A stretch of DNA of 11,078 bases from the NCBI GenBank assembly GCA_030654635.1, contig JAURXE010000118.1:1-11078 (forward strand). Direction: 5' to 3'. Within the stretch, counting starts at the first letter, position 1. Each line of letters begins with the position of its first letter. The notes beneath the pieces were generated by a model. It did no database searches. It saw nothing but the letters and a program-made list of their open reading frames with translations, and was not told where the DNA came from. Origin of the DNA: Pseudomonas sp. GTDB taxonomy: Bacteria > Pseudomonadota > Gammaproteobacteria > Pseudomonadales > Pseudomonadaceae. Shown here one piece after another: positions 6,471-11,078 of this stretch. The translations under genes were made by a program, and so were the position numbers.

Positions 6471-7397
6471 ATGTACCAGGCATTTTTTGGGCTGCGCGCT
6501 AAACCTTTTGCGCTGACGCCCAACACCGAGTTTTTGGTGCAGTTGGCGCCCTATCAAGCCTGCCTGAATCTGCTGCGGGTGGCGTTGGCCGAAGGCGAGG
6601 GGTTTATCAAGGTGACTGGCGAGGTCGGCACCGGCAAAACCTTGCTGTGCCGCGCGCTACTGAACCTGCTCGATGCAGAAAAGTACCAGCTGGCCTACTT
6701 GCCTAACCCTTGTTTGTCGCCACTGGATTTGCGTCAGGCGCTGGCCCGTGAACTACGGATTGCCGATATCGAAAGCCACGATGCCATGAGCCTGCTGGAT
6801 GCCCTGCACCATCGGCTGATCGAGTTGGCGGCCCAGGGTAATAGCACCGTGCTGCTGATTGATGAAGCCCAAGCGCTCCCCGACAAAACTCTCGAAGCGC
6901 TGCGTTTGCTGACCAATCTGGAAACCGAGCAGAACAAATTGCTGCAAGTGGTGTTGTTCGGCCAGCCAGAGCTGGATGCCACTCTGGCCCGGCATGACTT
7001 TAGGCAGTTATTGCAGCGGATTACCTTCTCTTATCGTTTGCGCCCGCTGGATGTCACCGACACCGGCCGTTATCTGCAGGAGCGCCTGAGTGTTGCCGGT
7101 TACCGTGGTGAGCCGTTATTCAGTAATGCGGCAGTACGCTTGTTAGTGCGTGGCAGCGGCGGAATTCCGCGCTTGCTGAATATCCTTGGCAACAAAGCCC
7201 TGATGGTCACCTATGGCGAGGGCCGCCGGCAGGTCGGTGCCGCCCAGGTACGCCGTGCGCTGGCCGATACCGATGGGGTGCAGGCCACGCGCCGCGTGCC
7301 ACTTTGGCTGAGCTGGAGTTTGGCCGGTGGCTTGGGTTCGCTGTTGTTGGTAGGTGCCTGGCCCTGGCTGCAGAGCCTGCGGGAGGTTTGGCTATGA
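6471..7397 (+). CDS. mshM: MSHA biogenesis ATPase MshM (ExeA/GspA-like AAA protein)
   Basis: A 308-residue ExeA-type ATPase that starts with the family signature MYQAFFGLRAKPFALTPN. Walker A is GEVGTGKT (residues 50-57) and Walker B is VLLIDEAQ (127-134). LLQVVLFGQPEL fits sensor 1, and GSGGIPRLLNILGNKAL fits the sensor 2 region. A single C-terminal membrane helix lies at about residues 283-300, with the ATPase domain on the cytoplasmic side. Unlike GspA/ExeA it has no large peptidoglycan-binding tail. By analogy with ExeA it may help insert or assemble the secretin through the cell wall, but that role is inferred. GAGG at 6461-6464 precedes the ATG. The gene overlaps mshN by four bases (ATGA). 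Confidence 0.92.
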   Translation: MYQAFFGLRAKPFALTPNTEFLVQLAPYQACLNLLRVALAEGEGFIKVTGEVGTGKTLLCRALLNLLDAEKYQLAYLPNPCLSPLDLRQALARELRIADIESHDAMSLLDALHHRLIELAAQGNSTVLLIDEAQALPDKTLEALRLLTNLETEQNKLLQVVLFGQPELDATLARHDFRQLLQRITFSYRLRPLDVTDTGRYLQERLSVAGYRGEPLFSNAAVRLLVRGSGGIPRLLNILGNKALMVTYGEGRRQVGAAQVRRALADTDGVQATRRVPLWLSWSLAGGLGSLLLVGAWPWLQSLREVWL

Positions 7398-8794
7398 GCC
7401 TGGTCAATGACCTGCTGCGCGATCTGGATGCCCGCCGCGCCGCGCCGGGTGAATGGCCACTGCGCGATGCCTTGCAGTCGGTCAACGAGGAGGCGGCCGC
7501 GCGCCGGGATAAAATCGAGGTGCTGCGCCGTGGCTCGATTTGGTTTGGCGCGGTCATGCTGTTAGCCATCATGGTTGGTTTGATGATTGGCCGGGTGGTG
7601 AATGGCGACCCCGAGTCGCCGTTCGCCACGCCAGCCCAGGCACCAGCCGCAGTGCCTCAGCCGGTACAGGTAACGCCGCCAGCGGTGGCCGTTGCTGCCG
7701 CGCCGCTGCCGCAGTTGCTGGATGTATTGCCGCAAAATGATGGTCAGCGCCTGCTGCTGCAGTTATTGCTGGACAGCTCGGTGGCCTACCAGCGCACCGA
7801 AGAGAATGGCGCAGTGAGCCTGTTTTTACCCGGCGTGCAGCTGCGCGGTGAGGCGCATCAGGGCCGGGTGCAAGGCGCCGGACGCAGTCTGTCGTGGCGG
7901 GTCGAGGCGCGTGGGGCGGGCGTTCAGGTGTTGCTGGTCGGTTTGGGCGATCAGCTGCAAGTCTACGACCGCCTGGAGGCGGCCGGTGATCGCTGGTTAC
8001 TGTGGCTGGAAGTGCCGCTGCAGAATGCGCCACCGGTCAATGCCAGCGCCGTCGAAGACTTTCCAGCGGCCAGCAGCGTCGTCGCCGAACCCGAGTTGCC
8101 GGACTGGAGCACCCGCCCGGTGCCGGCAGTGAATAGCCAGCCACCTGCCTCGCCCGCAATCCCGGCGCGCCCGCAGCCACTTGCGTCTGCTCCGACAGGC
8201 CCGCCCCAGGTGAAGATCACCAGCCATCAGCCGGACGCCTTGAGCCAGGCCCGGCAGGCGCTGCTTGAGCAAAATTACCCGAGTGCGATTGCCCAGTTGG
8301 AGATTTTGCATCAGCGCCAAGCCAGTAATAGCGAAATAGCGCGCTTGCTGGCTCAGGCCTACCTGGCCAATGGTCAGCCCGAACAGCTGCTTAATTGGGT
8401 GCCGGCGCAGTTGCAAGCGCAGCCCAGAAACAGCGAGCTGCGCATGTTGCTGGCGCGCGCCCAGTTACAAACCGGCGCTATGCCGGCGGCGGTGGCCACC
8501 CTGCAGCAAAACCCGCCGCCGCTGGCCACAGAGCCTAGTTACCACGCCTTACTGGCCGCCAGTTATCAGCAAACCCAGCAATGGCAGCAAAGTGCCGCGC
8601 TCTATCAGCAATTGGTCAACCTGCGCCCCTCCCAAGCCACCTGGCAGCTGGGCCTGGCGATTGCGCTGGAGCAACTCGAACGGCCGGGCGATGCCGCCAA
8701 ACACTACAGTCTGGCCCTCGAAGGCCAAGGCCTGGACGCCAGCTCGCGCAGCTTTGCGGCTGAGCGGGCCGTGGCCCTGAAGGAATCCCTATGA
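7394..8794 (+). CDS. mshN: MSHA biogenesis protein MshN (membrane-anchored TPR protein)
   Basis: A 466-residue bitopic protein. It has a charged cytoplasmic N-terminus starting MSLVNDLLRDLDARR and a membrane helix (about residues 48-67). A Pro/Ala-rich linker follows (about 75-105), then a predicted beta-rich domain (about 105-210) and a second Pro/Ala/Ser-rich linker (about 211-275). The C-terminus is a set of tetratricopeptide-like helix pairs (about 278-466), for example DALSQARQALLEQNYPSAIA. TPR repeats usually mediate protein contacts, so it may dock the MshM ATPase or secretin parts in the periplasm; the exact role is not known. The frame is open upstream to 7304, but the ATG at 7394 has GGGAGG at 7381-7386 and the conserved N-terminus. 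It overlaps mshM by four bases. A 16-codon ORF overlaps its stop. Confidence 0.87.
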   Translation: MSLVNDLLRDLDARRAAPGEWPLRDALQSVNEEAAARRDKIEVLRRGSIWFGAVMLLAIMVGLMIGRVVNGDPESPFATPAQAPAAVPQPVQVTPPAVAVAAAPLPQLLDVLPQNDGQRLLLQLLLDSSVAYQRTEENGAVSLFLPGVQLRGEAHQGRVQGAGRSLSWRVEARGAGVQVLLVGLGDQLQVYDRLEAAGDRWLLWLEVPLQNAPPVNASAVEDFPAASSVVAEPELPDWSTRPVPAVNSQPPASPAIPARPQPLASAPTGPPQVKITSHQPDALSQARQALLEQNYPSAIAQLEILHQRQASNSEIARLLAQAYLANGQPEQLLNWVPAQLQAQPRNSELRMLLARAQLQTGAMPAAVATLQQNPPPLATEPSYHALLAASYQQTQQWQQSAALYQQLVNLRPSQATWQLGLAIALEQLERPGDAAKHYSLALEGQGLDASSRSFAAERAVALKESL

Positions 8795-8841
8795 GTCAGT
8801 TGGCGATTGAACAGGCTGCGATCTTGAGGGCCATAAAATGA
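8791..8841 (+). CDS. Putative 16-residue coupled micro-ORF between mshN and mshE
   Basis: An ATG overlaps the mshN stop by four bases (ATGA) and opens a frame encoding MSQLAIEQAAILRAIK. Its stop in turn overlaps the mshE start by four bases. A good Shine-Dalgarno, AAGGAA (8780-8785), lies five bases before the ATG. It may simply pass ribosomes from mshN to mshE, or be the remnant of a longer gene. It is in a different frame from both neighbours, so it is not an extension of MshE. No function is known, and expression is unproven. Confidence 0.35.
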   Translation: MSQLAIEQAAILRAIK

Positions 8842-10562
8842 GTCAGGATGATTCGCGGCAGCGCAAAATCCGGCTCGGCGATTTGCTGATTCAAGCTGGC
8901 TTGCTCACCGATACCCAGTTGCAACTGGCCCTGCAAGAACAAAAACGCAGCGGCTCCAAGCTCGGTCGCGCGGTGATCGATCTGGGCTTTGTCGCCGAGG
9001 TCAAGCTGCTCACGGCCCTGTCCGAGCAGATGAACATCCCCTTTATCGAACTGCGCCACTTCAAGTTCGATAACGTGCTGGTGCAATTGCTGCCGGAAGC
9101 CATGGCCCGGCGTTTTCGCGCCATTATCCTGACCCGCGAAGGCGGCGGTTTGCTGGTCGGCATGTCCGATCCGCTCGACCTGTTTGCGCTGGATGAGATG
9201 GAGCGGCTGCTCAAAACCCATGTGCACCCGGCGGTGGTGCGTGAGGCCGAGTTGCTGGCCACCCTGGATACCGTGTACCGGCGCACCAGCGAAATCGCCT
9301 CGATTGCCGGCGAGTTGGAAGGCGACCTGCAAGAAAGCGACTTCGACCTGTCCAAGCTCGGCGCCGACAGCAACAGCGAGGCGCCGGTGGTGCGCCTGCT
9401 GCAAACACTGTTTGAAGAAGCGGTGCAGATGAAAGCCTCGGACATCCATATCGAGCCCGATGATGGGCTGGTGCGGATTCGTCAGCGCATCGACGGTGTG
9501 CTCAGCGAACAGGTGATGAAGGAGCATCGGATCGCTTCGGCGTTGGTGATGCGCCTGAAGATCATGTCCGGTTTGGATATTTCCGAGAAACGCCTGCCGC
9601 AAGACGGCCGCTTCAATATTCGGGTCAAGGGCCGCAACATCGATGTGCGGGTCTCGACCATGCCGGTGCAGTTCGGCGAGTCGGTGGTGATGCGCTTGCT
9701 CGACCAAAGCGGCGCGATGTTTCAGCTGGAAGGCACCGGCATGCCGGCCGATTTGCTGGTGCGTTTTCGCCGCCTGTTGCACCGGCCCTTTGGCATGGTG
9801 CTGGTTACCGGGCCGACCGGCTCGGGCAAAACCACCACCCTGTATGCCGGCCTGTCGGAGCTGAACAGCCCGGAGAAAAAGATCATCACCGTGGAAGATC
9901 CGGTGGAATACCGCCTGCCACGGGTCAATCAGGTGCAGGTCAACACCAAGATCGACCTGACTTTCGGCCGCGTGTTGCGCGCCGCCTTACGGCAAGACCC
10001 GGACATCGTGCTGGTCGGCGAAATGCGTGACCAGGAGACCGCCGAAATCGGCCTGCGCGCCGCCCTGACCGGCCACTTGGTGCTCTCGACCCTGCACACC
10101 AATGACGCCATGACCTCGGCCATGCGCCTGATCGACATGGGCGCCGAGCCGTTTCTGGTTGCCACCGCACTGAACGCGGTATTGGCTCAGCGCCTGGTGC
10201 GTAAAGTCTGCGAGAACTGCATGGGTGAGCACGCGCCTGAGCCGCGCGAACTGGCCTGGCTGGAAAGCCTGCATGGCGGCTCGTTGGCCGGCCGTATCTT
10301 CAAGCGTGGTAGTGGTTGCCACCAATGCCATAACAGCGGCTACTCCGGGCGAGTCGGCGTCTATGAACTGCTGGAGATGGACGAGTCGATGGTCGCCGCG
10401 TTGCGCCGCAGCGACCCGCAAGGCTTCGCCGAGGCCGCCAAGGCCAGCCCGCATTACCGGCCGCTGGCCGCCTGCGCCCTGGATTACGCCCTGGCCGGTG
10501 TGACCAGCGTCGAGGAAGTGCTGAAGGTCTGCGCCACCCTCACTGATGAGGTGGTGGCGTGA
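8838..10562 (+). CDS. mshE: MSHA pilus extension ATPase MshE with c-di-GMP-binding type N-terminus
   Basis: A hexameric GspE/PilB-family ATPase that powers pilus polymerisation from the cytoplasmic face. The 574-residue protein starts with an MshEN domain. Two 24-residue repeats (RLGDLLIQAGL... at 12-35 and KLGRAVIDLGF... at 41-64), with a five-residue spacer, match the motif that binds cyclic di-GMP in Vibrio cholerae MshE. The catalytic core shows Walker A GPTGSGKT (325-332), the Asp box ITVEDPVEY (350-358), Walker B VLVGEMRD (391-398) and the His box LSTLHTNDA (416-424). A Cys4 zinc site is formed by C458, C461, C494 and C497. GAGGG at 8826-8830 precedes the ATG. The gene is followed by about 157 noncoding, repeat-rich bases before mshG, an unusual break in this operon. 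Confidence 0.95.
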   Translation: MSQDDSRQRKIRLGDLLIQAGLLTDTQLQLALQEQKRSGSKLGRAVIDLGFVAEVKLLTALSEQMNIPFIELRHFKFDNVLVQLLPEAMARRFRAIILTREGGGLLVGMSDPLDLFALDEMERLLKTHVHPAVVREAELLATLDTVYRRTSEIASIAGELEGDLQESDFDLSKLGADSNSEAPVVRLLQTLFEEAVQMKASDIHIEPDDGLVRIRQRIDGVLSEQVMKEHRIASALVMRLKIMSGLDISEKRLPQDGRFNIRVKGRNIDVRVSTMPVQFGESVVMRLLDQSGAMFQLEGTGMPADLLVRFRRLLHRPFGMVLVTGPTGSGKTTTLYAGLSELNSPEKKIITVEDPVEYRLPRVNQVQVNTKIDLTFGRVLRAALRQDPDIVLVGEMRDQETAEIGLRAALTGHLVLSTLHTNDAMTSAMRLIDMGAEPFLVATALNAVLAQRLVRKVCENCMGEHAPEPRELAWLESLHGGSLAGRIFKRGSGCHQCHNSGYSGRVGVYELLEMDESMVAALRRSDPQGFAEAAKASPHYRPLAACALDYALAGVTSVEEVLKVCATLTDEVVA

Positions 10563-10602
10563 GTCGGCGGCGGTCTATGACTCACCGATGCAGTGGCGGC
10601 GT

Positions 10603-10618
10603 GAATGAACTGTCATTC
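10603..10618. repeat. Small perfect hairpin just before the REP pair
   Basis: Arms GAATGA (10603-10608) and TCATTC (10613-10618) around the loop ACTG. It lies in the mshE-mshG gap and its right arm ends at the first base of the larger inverted repeat. It may be a flank of the repeat insertion, an RNA structure at the 3' end of mshE mRNA, or chance. Confidence 0.45.
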
Positions 10619-10677
10619 GTAGGGTGGGCTTCAGCCCACCAGCACCTACACGATGGTGGGCTAAAGCCCACCCTACG
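10618..10677. repeat. Paired inverted REP elements (REPIN-like) between mshE and mshG
   Basis: Two 24-base arms (10618-10641 and 10654-10677) are inverted copies with one mismatch, separated by 12 bases. Each arm is itself a palindrome: GGTGGGCT-TC-AGCCCACC at 10623-10640 and its TA-centred partner in the second arm. Each starts with GTAG in the outward orientation, at 10619-10622 on plus and 10673-10676 on minus. A GTAG head plus an imperfect palindrome, in inverted pairs, is the known layout of REP sequences moved by REP-associated tyrosine transposases. No such transposase is in the window. The transcript could fold into one long hairpin or two short ones. No T-run follows, so it is not a classical terminator, but it could shield or attenuate the mRNA between mshE and mshG. 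Confidence 0.88.
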
Positions 10678-10695
10678 GTTGTTGGCCCTACGGTT
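10671..10695. repeat. Ten-base direct repeat, probable fragment of a further REP
   Basis: CCCTACGGTT occurs at 10671-10680, the outer end of the second REP arm plus flank, and again at 10686-10695. The second copy keeps only the GTAGGG head of the element (on the minus strand) and lacks the palindrome. It fits a decayed REP or a duplication caused by slippage. Confidence 0.55.
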
Positions 10696-10700
10696 CTCGG

Positions 10701-10720
10701 TTAGCCGGAGCTTTGGCTAA
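10701..10720 (+). promoter_or_regulatory. Hairpin presenting the mshG ribosome binding site
   Basis: Perfect arms TTAGCC (10701-10706) and GGCTAA (10715-10720) enclose the loop GGAGCTTT, which contains the mshG Shine-Dalgarno GGAG (10707-10710). The last base of the right arm is the A of the mshG ATG. Such a fold could modulate initiation at mshG. The stem is short, so an effect is uncertain. Confidence 0.4.
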
Positions 10721-11078
10721 TGGCCTCTTTTCGCTACAGCGGGCGTAACGCCGAGGGCGGCAAGGTGGCGGGCATCATCGACGCCAACAGCGCCGATGCG
10801 GTGGCCACCGAGTTGCTGGCCAAGAGCGTGACGCCGCTGACCATCGAGGAGCAGGACGCGGTGGATGCCGACGTGTTTGCCGCCATCAGTGAAATGCTGC
10901 GCAGCAAGACAGTCGATCTCGACGAGCAGATTATTTTCTGCCGGCAGATGTACAGCCTGGCCAAGGCCGGCGTGCCGATCATTCGGGCAATTGCCGGCTT
11001 GGGTGAATCCAATCGCAACCGTTATTTCCGTGAAGTGCTGCAGAAGGTGCGCAGCGATCTGGAAGGCGGCGTGAGCAT
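10720..11078 (+). CDS. mshG: MSHA pilus inner-membrane platform protein MshG, N-terminal part (cut by window edge)
   Basis: A GspF/PilC-family polytopic inner-membrane protein on which the MshE ATPase acts during pilus assembly. The first 119 residues are seen; the family is usually about 400 residues, so most of the gene, including the membrane helices, lies beyond the window. The N-terminus MASFRYSGRNAEGGKVAGII is the standard GspF start. The first cytoplasmic GspF helical domain begins near residue 65 with DEQIIFCRQMYSLAKAGVPI (68-87), followed by LEGGVS at the edge. The ATG at 10720 is supported by GGAG nine bases upstream and by homology. Unlike the other msh genes it is not joined to its predecessor; 157 bases with REP repeats lie between. 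Confidence 0.93.
   Translation, partial: MASFRYSGRNAEGGKVAGIIDANSADAVATELLAKSVTPLTIEEQDAVDADVFAAISEMLRSKTVDLDEQIIFCRQMYSLAKAGVPIIRAIAGLGESNRNRYFREVLQKVRSDLEGGVS

Noticed and set aside
7304..7393. N-terminal extension of MshN from an ATG at 7304
   Set aside because: It would overlap mshM by more than 90 bases. The ATG at 7394 has a strong ribosome binding site and the family N-terminus.
8796..9782. A 328-codon open frame on the minus strand opposite mshE
   Set aside because: Antisense to conserved MshE motifs, with His/Gln-rich composition and no recognisable fold.
10618..10677. Reading the REP pair as an intrinsic terminator after mshE
   Set aside because: No T-run follows the hairpin on either strand, and the same operon continues with mshG. 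Attenuation remains possible, but not a standard terminator.
10577..10720. A 47-codon open frame from ATG at 10577 that runs through the REP pair and ends in TAATG at the mshG start
   Set aside because: About half of it is translation of the repeat arms (for example VGWASAHQH and GLKPTLR), a well-known source of spurious small proteins. It lacks a good ribosome binding site. The overlap with mshG is worth remembering but is not enough to call a gene.

Overview
The window looks like chromosomal DNA of a Pseudomonas-type gammaproteobacterium. It is GC-rich, codes densely, prefers GC-ending codons, and carries the block gpmI / rhodanese / grxC / secB / trmL that I know from Pseudomonas chromosomes. 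No tRNA, rRNA, CRISPR array, insertion sequence or phage gene was seen.

Layout. Positions 1-389 (minus) hold the N-terminal part of gpmI. A divergent intergenic region carries a good sigma70-type promoter (469-496) that faces a short operon on the plus strand: a membrane-anchored rhodanese-like protein (528-941), glutaredoxin grxC (943-1197) and the export chaperone secB (1252-1725). A compact bidirectional terminator (1743-1766) separates secB from the convergent tRNA methyltransferase gene trmL (1777-2241, minus).

From 2335 to the right edge the window is a mannose-sensitive haemagglutinin (MSHA) type IV pilus assembly operon: mshI, a PilN-like gene, mshJ, mshK, mshL, mshM, mshN, mshE and the start of mshG. 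Most genes overlap or nearly touch, so they are probably cotranscribed and translationally coupled. MshI and the PilN-, PilO- and PilP-like proteins would form the inner-membrane alignment complex. MshL is the outer-membrane secretin. MshM (ExeA-like ATPase) and MshN (TPR protein) are accessory assembly factors. MshE is the extension ATPase, with an N-terminal tandem motif of the kind that binds cyclic di-GMP. MshG is the inner-membrane platform. The pilin genes (mshB/A/C/D) and mshF/O/P/Q would be expected beyond the right edge.

The operon is tight except for about 157 bases between mshE and mshG. That gap holds a paired inverted repeat of the REP/REPIN type, a second small hairpin, a fragment of a third repeat, and a possible hairpin around the mshG ribosome binding site. 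Other points are a 16-codon micro-ORF that links mshN to mshE by 4-base overlaps at both ends, an AT-rich rare-codon patch inside trmL, a rhodanese domain without its catalytic cysteine, and an extra predicted beta-rich domain in MshN. I saw no clearly new biological system. The main interest is the MSHA pilus locus sitting beside a Pseudomonas housekeeping block, and the repeat-laden gap that splits it.
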